A stretch of DNA of 64,000 bases from Bradyrhizobium mercantei (GCF_001982635.1 NZ_MKFI01000001.1:124001-188000); one strand, 5' to 3'; counted from the stretch's first letter, positions 29,076 to 38,596 are shown. Made by a program: numbers and translations. Notes: a model not told the origin generated them from the letters alone.

Positions 29076-30446
29076 CTATCCGGTCGAGACGCGCGCCTCC
29101 TCGTCGGCGCTTGCATGCACGGCCTGCGGCCGCGGCAGACCGAGATTTTCGCGCAGGGTGTCGCCCTGGTACTCGCGCTGGAACAGGCCGCGGCGTTGCA
29201 ACTCGGGCACCACGAGGCGCACGAAGTCCTGATAGGTGCCGGGCACATGGGTGGCGGCGATGACGAAGCCGTCGCAGCCGCCTTCCGCGAACCAGCGCTC
29301 CATCTGGTCGGCGACTGCCTTGGGCGAGCCGACGAAGGTCGGCAGCTCGGCGAGCGTTCCCCGGCCGCTGAACTGGACGAAGTCGCGCGGGGTCGGATTG
29401 GGCTTGCCGCAGAGGTTCATGACGCGGTCGCGGATCGCTTGCAGCCCGCTGATCGAGGCGAGCTCATCGGACGTGAACGGCTCGTCCATCGGCTTGGCCG
29501 CGAAGTCGTAGTTCAAGACCTCCGACAGCAGCGTCAGCGCGTCGATCGGCTTGGCGAGGGCGTTGATCGTCGCGAATTTGTCCTCGGCCTCGGCCTGGGT
29601 CTCGGCGACAACCGGATAGACCGCCGGCGCGATGCTGATGTCCCTGCCCGTCTTGGCGAGCGTTCCCTTCAAATCGGCATATTGCTTCTTCGCAATGTCG
29701 AGATTGGGATAGATCACGAAGATCAGCTCGCCCCAGCGTGCCGCGAACGTCTTGCCACGGCCGCTCTGCCCGGCCTGGATGATCACCGGATGCCCCTGCG
29801 GCGAGCGCGGCACGGTAAACGGCCCGCGCGAGCGGAAGAACTGCCCGTGATGGTCGAGCCGGTGGACCTTGGCCGGATCGGCGAACAGCCCGCTCTCGCG
29901 GTCGAAGCTGACCGCGCCGTCCTCCCAGCTGTTCCAGTGCCCGAGCACGACCTCCATGAACTCATCGGCGCGGTCGTAGCGCAGATCGTGGCTGAGATGC
30001 TGCGAGGCGCCGAAATTCGCGGCCTCGGAGTCATTCAGGGAGGTGACCACGTTCCAGGCGGCGCGGCCGTTCAGCAGCAAATCCATGGTCGCGAACACGC
30101 GCGCGACGTGGAACGGTTCGTAATAGGTGGTCGAATAGGTCACACCGATGCCGAGCCGCTCGGTCGCCAATCCCATCGTCAATGCAACCGAGACCGGATC
30201 GAGCTTTGCCGCGCGCACGCCGTGACGGATGGTCTCGCGGAAATCGTCACCGAAGCGATCGGGGATCGCGAGCCGGTCGTCGAAAAAGGCGAGATGGAAT
30301 TTGCCGTGCTCCAGCGTGCGGCCGATCTCCTGATAATAGTCGCGGGAGAACCAGTTCGGCTTGGAGTCCGGATGGCGCCACGAGGCGGGATAGTTCGAGC
30401 AATTCTGGGCTTGCAGGAAGCCGATCAGTTTCATCTGCCTGGTCAT
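29076..30446 (-). CDS. LLM-class FMNH2-dependent monooxygenase (NtaA/SnaA/DszA family)
   Basis: A 456-residue luciferase-like TIM-barrel enzyme. Family signatures include the N-terminal GFLQAQNCSNYPASWRHP, LAFFDDRLAIPD, AWNVVTSLNDSEAANFG, YDRADEFMEVV and HPVIIQAGQSGRGKTFAARW. Members use reduced FMN supplied by a separate reductase to oxygenate nitrilotriacetate, sulfones or similar compounds. The flavin reductase gene at 33750 is the likely partner. Substrate unknown. It follows the CoA-transferase gene in the operon. Confidence 0.9.
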   Translation of the reverse strand: MTRQMKLIGFLQAQNCSNYPASWRHPDSKPNWFSRDYYQEIGRTLEHGKFHLAFFDDRLAIPDRFGDDFRETIRHGVRAAKLDPVSVALTMGLATERLGIGVTYSTTYYEPFHVARVFATMDLLLNGRAAWNVVTSLNDSEAANFGASQHLSHDLRYDRADEFMEVVLGHWNSWEDGAVSFDRESGLFADPAKVHRLDHHGQFFRSRGPFTVPRSPQGHPVIIQAGQSGRGKTFAARWGELIFVIYPNLDIAKKQYADLKGTLAKTGRDISIAPAVYPVVAETQAEAEDKFATINALAKPIDALTLLSEVLNYDFAAKPMDEPFTSDELASISGLQAIRDRVMNLCGKPNPTPRDFVQFSGRGTLAELPTFVGSPKAVADQMERWFAEGGCDGFVIAATHVPGTYQDFVRLVVPELQRRGLFQREYQGDTLRENLGLPRPQAVHASADEEARVSTG

Positions 30447-30485
30447 GGCGTCGTTCTTTCGTGGCCGCGGAAGAATAGATTCATG

Positions 30486-31685
30486 TCAGATCACCCCGTC
30501 GCTGCGCAGCGCGGCGAGCGCCGCCGCCGTCGCGCCGGCAAGCGAGGTCAGGATCTCGTCGGTGTGAGCGCCGAGCGCCACGCCGGCATGTTTGAACTGC
30601 GGCGGCGTGCGGGACATTTTTGGCATCGCGCTCGGCACCGCGATCGGCCCGGCGCGCGAGGGCACCTCGGCGATGTTGCCCCGGGCGCGGTATTGCGGGT
30701 CGGCAAAGATGTCCGCGATGCTGTAGATCGGCCCGCAGGGCACGTCGTAGCGCTCGCATTCCGCGAGCGCCGTTTCGAGCGGCATGGAGCCGATCCAGGC
30801 GGCGACCATGCCATTGACCTCCTCGCGCCGTTCGAGCCGGCCGGCCATCGCCGCATAGCGCGGATCGGTCGCAAGTTCCGGCCGCTGCATCGCCTGCGCC
30901 AGGCGCTCGAACATCTTGTCGCTCGAACAGGCCAGCGCCACCCATTTGCCGTCGGCGGTCTGGTAGTGGCTGTGCGGCACGACGTTGACCGTGTCGGCGC
31001 CGAGCCGCTCGCGGACGAAGCCGGTCTTCGCAAACACAGTCGCCATCTCGTCGAGCAGCCGGAACACCGATTCATAGAGCCCGATGTCGACCACCTGGCC
31101 GTGTCCGGTGGCGTCGGCATGACGCAGCGCCAGCAGCACGCCGAGTGCGCCCCAAAGCCCCGAGATATAATCGGCAAGCGAGGTCGAGCCCGGCATCACC
31201 GGCTGCCGTCCCGCCTCGCCGGCGAGATAGGCGAGCCCGCTGAAGCCGTGCGCGATCCGGGCAAAGCCGGGCTTGTCGCGCAGTGGGCCATCCTGCCCGT
31301 AGGCGCTGATGCGCAGCATCACGAGCTTTGGGTTGATCTCGGCGAGCGCCTCGAAGCCGAGGCCCCATTTTTCCAGCGTGCCGGGCCGGAAATTCTCCAG
31401 CACGACGTCGGACTGGCGAACCAGCTCGCGGAACAGCGCAGCACCCTGCGCACTACGCAGGTCGAGCGTGACCGACTTCTTGTTGCGGGCCTCGCTGAGC
31501 CAGACATAGGTGTCGCCGCATTCGCTCGGCGTGCCGAAGCGGCGCAGCGGATCGCCGGAGCCCGGCTGCTCGATCTTGATCACCTCGGCGCCAAAATCCG
31601 ACAGCACCGTGCCGCAGAACGGCGCCGCCACGAAGGTCGCGATGTCGAGCACGCGAATGCCCGCCAGCGGTGGCTCATGCGACAT
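30486..31685 (-). CDS. CaiB/BaiF family CoA transferase
   Basis: A 399-residue class III CoA transferase, which swaps CoA between carboxylic acids through an aspartyl-CoA thioester. Family landmarks are IRVLDIATFVAAPFCG, DFGAEVIKIEQPGSGDPLR, RNKKSVTLDLR, NFRPGTLEKWGL and the catalytic Asp in SLADYISGLWGAL. The start ATG at 31685 overlaps the end of the CoA-lyase gene by 11 bases, implying coupled translation. Confidence 0.92.
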   Translation of the reverse strand: MSHEPPLAGIRVLDIATFVAAPFCGTVLSDFGAEVIKIEQPGSGDPLRRFGTPSECGDTYVWLSEARNKKSVTLDLRSAQGAALFRELVRQSDVVLENFRPGTLEKWGLGFEALAEINPKLVMLRISAYGQDGPLRDKPGFARIAHGFSGLAYLAGEAGRQPVMPGSTSLADYISGLWGALGVLLALRHADATGHGQVVDIGLYESVFRLLDEMATVFAKTGFVRERLGADTVNVVPHSHYQTADGKWVALACSSDKMFERLAQAMQRPELATDPRYAAMAGRLERREEVNGMVAAWIGSMPLETALAECERYDVPCGPIYSIADIFADPQYRARGNIAEVPSRAGPIAVPSAMPKMSRTPPQFKHAGVALGAHTDEILTSLAGATAAALAALRSDGVI

Positions 31686-32679
31686 CGCGTGCTCCTTCCC
31701 TCCCCGCGACGGCCAGGATCGCCTCTTGGCGGTCGATGATCGCCTGCGCACGCTTCAGCACGGCGAGATCGATCAGCACGCCGTCCTGGCCGAAGGCCCC
31801 GTCGCCGCCGGCACTGGCGGATTGAATCTTCGCCGTGATCTCGCGTGCCCAGGCGATCTCCCGCGCCGTCGGTGAGAACACCTCGTTCGCGGTCTCGAGC
31901 TGCGACGGATGGATCGCCCATTTGCCCTCGAAGCCGAGCGCGGCGGCCCGCGCAGCGCTGGCGCGAAAGCCCGCGGCGTCGCCGAAATTGGCGTAGGGGC
32001 CGTCGATCGCCCGCAGGCCGTGGGCGCGGCAGGCATTGGCGATGCGGGCGAGCGCGAAATGCCACTGATCGTTCCAGTGCACATGCCGTGTACCGCTTTC
32101 GCCGGCATCGGTGAGAACAGCGTAGCGCGGATCTGAGGCGCCGATGACCTCGCCGCAGGTGCGCAGGTCGATCGAATAGTCGCCGATGCCGAAGATGACC
32201 GCCTCCAGCCGCTCCGACGCCTGCACGATGTCCTCGACATTGGCGAGGCCGAGCGTGGTCTCGATCAGGATCTCGATGCCGAGCGGCCTTGCCCGCGGGA
32301 ACTCGCGTTCGAGGCCGGTCAGCAATGCGTCGACGAAGCGGACGTCGAAAGGCGTGCCGACCTTCGGCACCATGACGAGGTCGAGGCGCGGCGCGCGGCT
32401 GACGATCTCGATGATGTCGCGATGCGCCCATTCGGTGTCGAGGCCGTTGATCCGCACCGCCAGCGTCTTGCTGCCCCAGTCGATCCGGTTCAGCGCCTCG
32501 ATCGCGAGCTCGCGCGCCTCCACCTTGCGCGGCGGCGCAACCGCGTCCTCCAGATCGAGAAAGATGAAATCGGCCGCGCCACTGGCCGCGCGTTCGAAGA
32601 AATGGGTCGAGGTCGCGGGAACCGCGAGCTCGGAACGCTGGACGCGGCGCGTGCGCGGCTTGGTGACGGTGAAGGACAT
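31675..32679 (-). CDS. CoA-ester lyase (HpcH/HpaI, CitE-like)
   Basis: A 334-residue TIM-barrel aldolase of the citrate-lyase-beta/malyl-CoA-lyase type. It shows FIFLDLEDAVAP (metal-binding Glu/Asp), MVPKVGTPFDV, ILIETTLGLANVED (second metal Glu), FGIGDYSIDL and KWAIHPSQ. Such enzymes cleave or form beta-hydroxyacyl-CoA thioesters using Mg2+. It is the first gene of the minus-strand operon and is divergent from the LysR gene across about 150 bases. Confidence 0.9.
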   Translation of the reverse strand: MSFTVTKPRTRRVQRSELAVPATSTHFFERAASGAADFIFLDLEDAVAPPRKVEARELAIEALNRIDWGSKTLAVRINGLDTEWAHRDIIEIVSRAPRLDLVMVPKVGTPFDVRFVDALLTGLEREFPRARPLGIEILIETTLGLANVEDIVQASERLEAVIFGIGDYSIDLRTCGEVIGASDPRYAVLTDAGESGTRHVHWNDQWHFALARIANACRAHGLRAIDGPYANFGDAAGFRASAARAAALGFEGKWAIHPSQLETANEVFSPTAREIAWAREITAKIQSASAGGDGAFGQDGVLIDLAVLKRAQAIIDRQEAILAVAGREGARDVA

Positions 32680-32770
32680 TGGAGCATCTTTTCTGCATCG
32701 CGCCGCAGGATCGTCTCCCGCGGCCAACGCAAACATGCTAGATGTCCAGCACTGATCTTTCTAACGAGAT

Positions 32771-32803
32771 TATCTTAAGAACTGTTCAGTTCCTCCGATT
32801 AAT
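32771..32803. promoter_or_regulatory. Probable LysR binding region (copy 1)
   Basis: This stretch lies between the divergent lysR and CoA-lyase genes and matches 34376-34408, ahead of the flavin reductase gene, at 23 of 33 ungapped positions, including TATCT, TGTTCAG and CCGAT. Within it GAACTGTTCAGTTC (32779-32792) is a perfect inverted repeat. A second palindrome, CCGATTAATCGG (32795-32806), overlaps its edge. Confidence 0.6.
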
Positions 32804-32830
32804 CGGCGGATCGCCGCAAGAGGCCAATCG

Positions 32831-33730
32831 ATGTCGCAGATCAATTTCAAGCTGCTGCACATGTTCATCGCGGTTGCCGAGAACAAAAGCTTTCGTCAGG
32901 CCTCCGAGCAGCTCAATCGCTCGCAATCCGCGGTCAGCATGCAGATCAAGCTCCTGGAAGACCAGGTCGGCGCCGCCCTGTTCCACCGCACCACGCGGCG
33001 CGTCGAGCTGACCGCCGAGGGGCTGCAACTGCTGACCCATGCGCGGCGCGCGCTCGGTGAATGGGAGAACGGCTTGCGCGAGATCCGAGAGGTGATCGAC
33101 ATCCAGCGCGGCACGCTGTCGCTCGCCTGTGTGCCGACCATTGCCGCGACCATCCTGCCGCAGGCGCTGCATGCCTTCCAGGCGAGCTATCCCGGCATCA
33201 ACATCAATCTGCGCGAGCTTGCGGCGGAAGATATGTTGGACTGCCTGCGCCGCCGCGAGGCCGATTTCGGCATCGGGCCGGAGATGGAGGGTTCGACCGA
33301 GTTTCAGTTTGCGCCGCTGTTCAACGATCCGATCTATGCGCTGGCGACAAAAGCGTTTCCGTTTCGCAAGCGCAGCGCAGTCGACCTCACCGAATTGTCC
33401 GCCTACCCGATCCTGCTCAATTCCAAATCGGCGGCGTTGCGCTCGATGCTGGAGCGCGCGCTCGCGGTGCGCAACCTGCAAATGAAGATCAAATTCGAGG
33501 TCGAGCACAGCTATACGCTGGCCGCGCTGGCCGGCGCCGGCCTCGGCGTCGGCATCCTGCCCAAGGTGGCCCTGCCGCGACCGGTCAGGAAAACGATGCA
33601 GGCGCTGCCGATCGTCAATCCGACGCTGGAGCGCACCGTCTGCATCGTCTCGCTGCGCGGACAATCATTCTCGCCGGCTGCGAGCGCGCTGACGTCAGTG
33701 GTTCACAAGTTCCTCAAGCCGCGCTCCTGA
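32831..33730 (+). CDS. LysR-family transcriptional regulator
   Basis: A 299-residue regulator: N-terminal winged helix-turn-helix (residues 5-65, FRQASEQLNRSQSAVSMQIKLLEDQVGAALFHRTTRRVELT across two helices), then a linker helix and a periplasmic-binding-protein-like effector domain (about 90-290). Placed divergently to the CoA-lyase operon, it most likely activates that operon and probably also the reductase gene, given the shared sequence ahead of both. Confidence 0.93.
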   Translation: MSQINFKLLHMFIAVAENKSFRQASEQLNRSQSAVSMQIKLLEDQVGAALFHRTTRRVELTAEGLQLLTHARRALGEWENGLREIREVIDIQRGTLSLACVPTIAATILPQALHAFQASYPGININLRELAAEDMLDCLRRREADFGIGPEMEGSTEFQFAPLFNDPIYALATKAFPFRKRSAVDLTELSAYPILLNSKSAALRSMLERALAVRNLQMKIKFEVEHSYTLAALAGAGLGVGILPKVALPRPVRKTMQALPIVNPTLERTVCIVSLRGQSFSPAASALTSVVHKFLKPRS

Positions 33731-33749
33731 GCCGCTGCATTCACGTCGA

Positions 33750-34304
33750 TCATCTCACCGGAGCGAGCGCGCGGAATGCGCCGCCGAAATAGACCAGCGG
33801 CGCCTCGCCCTCACGCAGATGCATCGCGCGGACCGCGCCGACGAAGATCGAATGCGTGTCATGCGCATGCTCGTCGATCAGTTCGCAATCGAGCCCGATC
33901 AGCGCGGCCTTCAGGATCGGCGCGCCCGTTGCAAGCGACAGCCAGCCATCGCCGTCGCCGAAACGATCGTCCCGCTCGATGCCGCGGCGGCCCGCGAACA
34001 CGTTTGCCAGTTCCGCCTGGTCGGCATGGAGCATGTTGACGCCGAACGCCGCCGTGCGCCGGATCAGCCCATGCGCACTCGCCGAGCGGTTGACGCAGGC
34101 GATCAGCCGCGGCGGCGTGTCCGACAGCGAGCAGACCGATGTCGCGGTCATCCCGGTCCGGTCGCCTGGCCCGCCCGCGGTCAGGATCGTCACGGCGCCG
34201 GCATGATGGCGCATGGCCGCGCGATAGGACGCAGGGTCGACGCCAGCGTAAGGCGGAGCGGCGGTTCGCGAGGCTGAAGAAAGCAGGTTGCTCGGTGCGT
34301 TCAT
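33750..34304 (-). CDS. Flavin reductase family protein
   Basis: A 184-residue protein of the HpaC/split-barrel type: MRHHAGAVTILTAGGPGDRTGMTATSVCSLSDTPP (two runs) is the FMN-binding start, with CVNRSASAHGLIRRT, FGVNMLHADQAELANVFAG and an HDTHSIFVGAVRAMHL strand. It reduces FMN with NAD(P)H for a partner monooxygenase; the LLM enzyme at 29076 is the obvious candidate. It converges with lysR and has its own upstream region with a copy of the shared 33-bp sequence. Confidence 0.92.
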   Translation of the reverse strand: MNAPSNLLSSASRTAAPPYAGVDPASYRAAMRHHAGAVTILTAGGPGDRTGMTATSVCSLSDTPPRLIACVNRSASAHGLIRRTAAFGVNMLHADQAELANVFAGRRGIERDDRFGDGDGWLSLATGAPILKAALIGLDCELIDEHAHDTHSIFVGAVRAMHLREGEAPLVYFGGAFRALAPVR

Positions 34305-34375
34305 CTGACGGTTCCACGCTCGGTGACGACGAAGCCGATCCTATAGGCCAGCCGGATCGATCGCAGAAACGCAAA

Positions 34376-34408
34376 TATCTAACCAGTTGTTCAGCTTACC
34401 CGATCAAT
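34376..34408. promoter_or_regulatory. Probable LysR binding region (copy 2)
   Basis: Starts about 72 bases upstream of the flavin reductase start and matches 32771-32803 at 23 of 33 positions in the same orientation relative to the minus-strand target gene. Its right end overlaps the stop of the broken GNAT gene. Confidence 0.55.
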
Positions 34409-34798
34409 GCCCGCCGGCCGCGCGCGTCCAGAGATAGCGGACATCCGGCTCCTTCTCCTCGTTGCGGCTGCCGTCGTTTTCCTCGACGGACACAAAGCCG
34501 CGCGCCTCGTAGAAGCGACGCGCCCGCGCGTTGCGCTGAAATGTCCAGAGTTGCAGCCGGTCCGCGCCCTGCTGCGCGGTCGCGAGCAGCGCGCCGCCGA
34601 TCCCGTGCCCCTGCGCGGCCGGCAGCACATAGAGCTGTTCGATCCAAACATCCGCTCGCGATAGAACCAGCGGTCTTCGTCGGGCGTGTGCAGGCCGGCG
34701 AGCCAGGGCAGCGCATCGTCGAACGCCGCACGATGCACACGCGCGGCAGCGTCCATGTCGGCGAGCGCGAGCGGCCTAATACTCAATCCCGAACTCAT
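34404..34798 (-). pseudogene. GNAT acetyltransferase, frameshifted with internal loss
   Basis: The start MSSGLSIRPLALADMDAAAR and the following WFYRER read in one frame to about 34650; the rest, ADVWIEQLYVLPAAQGHGIG then ARRFYEARGF, reads in another frame and ends at 34404. The acetyl-CoA motif Q/AxGxG is intact in the second part. Both frames together span about 131 codons, while such GNATs usually have about 150-160, and the strand pair expected between WFYRER and WIEQLYV is missing. An out-of-frame deletion is the simplest reading. The start overlaps the end of nnr by 23 bases. Confidence 0.75.
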
Positions 34799-36275
34799 CG
34801 TAGAGGCGGCGGAACACGGCCGGCAGTACTTCGGTGAGATCCTCGGCGATCAGCCCGGGCCCCGCCTCGCTGCCGCCCTCACCGTGCAGCCACACGCCGA
34901 TGCTGGCGGCCTCGAAGGCCGCGACGCCCTGCGCCAGGAAGCCCGCGATGATGCCGGACAGCACGTCGCCGGCGCCCGCCGTGGCAAGCCACGGCGGCGC
35001 GTTGGCGGCGATGGTGGCGCGGCCGTCGGGAGAAGCGATCACCGTATCGGCGCCCTTCAGCAGCACCACCGCGCCGGAGCGCTCGGCCGCCGCACGCACG
35101 CGCTCGAGCTTGGAGCGGCCGGGATGCTTGTTGGAGATGTCGCTGAACAGCCGCGGGAACTCGCCCTCATGCGGGGTGAGCACCACCTGCTGACCGTCGC
35201 TCGCCTTGATCGCCTCGAAAAGCCGGTCGGGCGAACCGGCAAAACTCGTCAATGCGTCGGCGTCCAGCACCAGATGCCGCTGCGCCGACAGCGCGGTGTG
35301 CACGAAGTCGCGGGTACGTGCGCTGACGCCGGCACCGGGACCGATCACGCAGGCATTGAGGCGCTTGTCGTCGAGCAGCTCGGCGAACTGGATCGGGTTG
35401 TCGACCGCGCGCACCATCACCGCGGTCAGCGCCGCCGCGTTGACAGCAAGCGCATCGCGCGGCGAGGCCAGCGTCACGAGACCGGCACCGGCGCGCAGCG
35501 CTGCGCGCGCGGCGAGCCGCGCCGCGCCGGTCGAGGCGATATCACCCGAGACCACGACGGCGTGGCCCCTCGCGTATTTGTGGCCGTCGATCCGCGGCAC
35601 CGGAAACGACCAGCGCCAGGCTTCCGGCGCATTCTCCGCGGTCAGCGGCTTGATCTCGTCGAGCACCTGCGCGTCGATGCCGATATCGGCGACGCGGACC
35701 CGGCCGCAATACATCCGCCCTGGCAGCAAGAGATGCGCGGGCTTCTTGCGGAAGAACGTGACGGTTTCGGTCGCCTGCACCGCCGCGCCCAAGACAGCAC
35801 CCGTGGTGCCGTTGATGCCGCTCGGCAGGTCGACCGCCAGCACCGGCGTACCGTTGGCATTGATCGCCGCAATCATCTCCAGCGGGTCGCCCTTCACCGG
35901 ACGGTTGAGCCCGGCGCCGAACAGCGCGTCGATGATCAGCGCCGGCTTGCCGAGCGCCTGGGGGTTGAACGGCAGCACCGGATACTTCCAGCCCTTCGCC
36001 GCCAGCGCCGCGTCGCCCTGCAGGCTGTCGCGCTCGCAGAGCAGGATCACCGAGACCTCGCGGCCCCGCGCGGCGAGCTCGGCGGCGGCGACAAAGCCGT
36101 CACCGCCATTGCTGCCGCGGCCGGCGACCACGACGATCGGACCCTCCTCGACCAGGTCCATCGCCGCTTCCGCGACGGCCTGGCCGGCGCTCATCATCAG
36201 CGCGAAGCCCGGCGTGCCGGCGGCGATGGTCAGCCGGTCGGCACGCTCCATCTCGGTGGTGGTCAGAACGTCCAT
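34776..36275 (-). CDS. nnr: Bifunctional NAD(P)H-hydrate epimerase/dehydratase
   Basis: A 499-residue repair enzyme that restores damaged NAD(P)H hydrates. Residues 1-215 form the YjeF_N epimerase domain (VVVAGRGSNGGDGFVAA and LIIDALFGAGLNRP, then VDLPSGINGTTG); residues 225-490 form the ADP-dependent dehydratase (HKYARGHAVVVSGD, VIGPGAGVS, VLDADALTSFAG, VLTPHEGEF, TAGAGDVLSGIIAG). Both domains look complete. It stands ahead of the broken GNAT gene on the same strand. Confidence 0.95.
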   Translation of the reverse strand: MDVLTTTEMERADRLTIAAGTPGFALMMSAGQAVAEAAMDLVEEGPIVVVAGRGSNGGDGFVAAAELAARGREVSVILLCERDSLQGDAALAAKGWKYPVLPFNPQALGKPALIIDALFGAGLNRPVKGDPLEMIAAINANGTPVLAVDLPSGINGTTGAVLGAAVQATETVTFFRKKPAHLLLPGRMYCGRVRVADIGIDAQVLDEIKPLTAENAPEAWRWSFPVPRIDGHKYARGHAVVVSGDIASTGAARLAARAALRAGAGLVTLASPRDALAVNAAALTAVMVRAVDNPIQFAELLDDKRLNACVIGPGAGVSARTRDFVHTALSAQRHLVLDADALTSFAGSPDRLFEAIKASDGQQVVLTPHEGEFPRLFSDISNKHPGRSKLERVRAAAERSGAVVLLKGADTVIASPDGRATIAANAPPWLATAGAGDVLSGIIAGFLAQGVAAFEAASIGVWLHGEGGSEAGPGLIAEDLTEVLPAVFRRLYDEFGIEY

Positions 36276-36469
36276 GCCGAATCCTCAATCGCTTCGCCTT
36301 TTCGAGAGGCAATTCCTGTGACGTTCGCAGGGTTTCTACTGGCCGTTTGCATATAGATTGATCTATTTGCCTATTTGTTGGGCTTGGATATCATAGCCCA
36401 TGTGGTTCGATATCAGCCGATTGCCTGTTAAAAGGCTGATAACATTCCGAAATCGGGGACCTTAACAAC

Positions 36470-36487
36470 TTGGCATAGACCCTGCTT
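36470..36487 (+). promoter_or_regulatory. Sigma-54 promoter of glnB
   Basis: TTGGCATAGACCCTGCTT has the GG at 36472-36473 and the GC at 36484-36485, the exact -24/-12 spacing of the RpoN consensus TGGCAC-N5-TTGC. It lies about 145 bases upstream of glnB. NtrC-dependent control of Bradyrhizobium glnB from tandem promoters has been reported in the literature, which fits. The stretch 36276-36629 otherwise holds no gene. Confidence 0.75.
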
Positions 36488-36560
36488 TTGAGGAAGCCGT
36501 GCACAAGGCCGCTCGATGCGACCATTGCGCGTGTTTCCGGCCACCGGCCGGAAGGCTTAA

Positions 36561-36968
<408 letters not shown>

Positions 36969-37009
36969 GGGCGGTGCTATCCGGAATTTCTGACGGCAAA
37001 AGAGAAAAA

Positions 37010-37033
37010 AGGCTGCTTCGGCAGCCTGATTTC
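37010..37033 (+). terminator. Hairpin between glnB and glnA
   Basis: AGGCTGC and GCAGCCT form a perfect 7-bp stem around the stable tetraloop TTCG, followed by GATTTCGTTT. The T-run is broken, so partial termination or mRNA stabilisation between glnB and glnA is more likely than complete stop. Confidence 0.6.
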
Positions 37034-37118
37034 GTTTGAGTAGTCACACGAACTCGCCAAAAGCGGGAATAACGTCGCTCTCCGCTGGAAACCGACCCGC
37101 ACATCATAAGGGGTATTC

Positions 37119-38528
37119 ATGAAGACCGCCAAAGACGTCCTGAAATCGATCAAGGACAACGACGTCAAATACGTCGACCTGCGCTTCACCGATCCGCGCG
37201 GCAAGTGGCAGCACGTCACCTTCGACGTCAGCATGATCGACGATGACATCTTCGCCGAGGGAACGATGTTCGACGGCTCGTCGATCGCCGGCTGGAAGGC
37301 GATCAATGAATCCGACATGTGCCTGATGCCCGACCCGGTGACCGCGACGATCGACCCGTTCTTCGCCGAGACCACCATGGTCATCACCTGCGACGTGCTC
37401 GAGCCGACCACCGGCGAGCCCTACAACCGCGACCCCCGCGGCATCGCCAAGAAGGCCGAGGCGATGGTGAAGTCGATGGGCGTGGGCGACACCGTGTTCG
37501 TCGGCCCCGAGGCCGAGTTCTTCGTGTTCGACGACGTGCGCTACTCCGCCGACCCCTACAACACCGGCTTCCGCCTCGACTCCTCCGAGCTGCCGATCAA
37601 CTCCTCGACCGAATATGAGGGCGGCAACCTCGGTCACCGCATCCGCACCAAGGCCGGCTACTTCCCGGTGCCGCCGCAGGACTCGGTGCAGGACATGCGC
37701 TCCGAGATGCTCGGCGCGATGGCCAAGATGGGCGTCAAGGTCGAGAAGCATCACCATGAAGTCGCCTCTGCCCAGCACGAGCTCGGCATGAAGTTCGACA
37801 CGCTGACGCTGATGGCCGACCATATGCAGATCTACAAGTACTGCATCCACCAGGTCGCGCACATCTACGGCAAGACCGCCACCTTCATGCCGAAGCCGGT
37901 CTATGGCGACAACGGCTCGGGCATGCACGTCCACCAGTCGATCTGGAAGGACGGCAAGCCGACCTTCGCCGGCAACAAGTATGCCGACCTGTCGGAGACC
38001 TGCCTGCACTACATCGGCGGTGTCATCAAGCACGCCAAGGCGATCAACGCCTTCACCAACCCGTCGACCAATTCCTACAAGCGTCTGGTCCCGGGCTATG
38101 AGGCCCCGGTGCTGCTCGCCTACTCCGCGCGCAACCGTTCGGCGGCCTGCCGCATCCCCTACACCGCGAACCCGAAGGCCAAGCGCGTCGAGGTGCGTTT
38201 CCCCGACCCGATGGCCAACCCCTATCTCGGCTTCGCCGCGATGCTGATGGCCGGCCTCGACGGCATCAAGAACAAGATCGATCCGGGTCCGGCGATGGAC
38301 AAGGACCTCTACGACCTGCCGAAGGAAGAGCTGAAGCAGATCCCGACCGTCTGCGGCTCGCTGCGCGAGGCGCTCGAGAGCCTCGACAAGGATCGCGCGT
38401 TCCTCAAGAACGGCGGCGTGTTCGACGACGACTTCATCGACGCCTATATCGAGCTGAAGATGACCGAGGTCGCGCGTTTCGAAATGACCCCGCATCCGGT
38501 CGAGTTCGAGATGTACTACTCGCTGTAA
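37119..38528 (+). CDS. glnA: Glutamine synthetase type I
   Basis: A 469-residue dodecameric enzyme that forms glutamine from glutamate, ammonia and ATP. Visible landmarks: [12 protein letters not shown], the metal ligands in [10 protein letters not shown], the ATP loop [41 protein letters not shown], and the adenylylation site DLYDLP with Tyr398. Together with PII this is the central ammonium-assimilation module. RBS AAGGGGT lies just upstream of the ATG. Confidence 0.97.
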   Translation: MKTAKDVLKSIKDNDVKYVDLRFTDPRGKWQHVTFDVSMIDDDIFAEGTMFDGSSIAGWKAINESDMCLMPDPVTATIDPFFAETTMVITCDVLEPTTGEPYNRDPRGIAKKAEAMVKSMGVGDTVFVGPEAEFFVFDDVRYSADPYNTGFRLDSSELPINSSTEYEGGNLGHRIRTKAGYFPVPPQDSVQDMRSEMLGAMAKMGVKVEKHHHEVASAQHELGMKFDTLTLMADHMQIYKYCIHQVAHIYGKTATFMPKPVYGDNGSGMHVHQSIWKDGKPTFAGNKYADLSETCLHYIGGVIKHAKAINAFTNPSTNSYKRLVPGYEAPVLLAYSARNRSAACRIPYTANPKAKRVEVRFPDPMANPYLGFAAMLMAGLDGIKNKIDPGPAMDKDLYDLPKEELKQIPTVCGSLREALESLDKDRAFLKNGGVFDDDFIDAYIELKMTEVARFEMTPHPVEFEMYYSL

Positions 38529-38552
38529 GCTTTGCAGCACTGACGAAATGCG

Positions 38553-38580
38553 AAAGGCGCTTCCACCGGAAGCGCCTTTT
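38553..38580 (+). terminator. Terminator after glnA
   Basis: Perfect 12-bp stem AAAGGCGCTTCC / GGAAGCGCCTTT with a three-base loop, ending in TTTTGTTTTT. It lies 25 bases past the glnA stop. Confidence 0.9.
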
Positions 38581-38596
38581 GTTTTTGGAGGTATCC

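Noticed and set aside
28497..31739. A 1080-codon open frame on the plus strand, the longest in the window after the real genes
   Set aside because: It is antisense to the MFS, monooxygenase and CoA-transferase genes. Its product is full of His/Arg/Asp/Gly runs expected from reading high-GC codons backwards, with no domain likeness and no ribosome-binding site.
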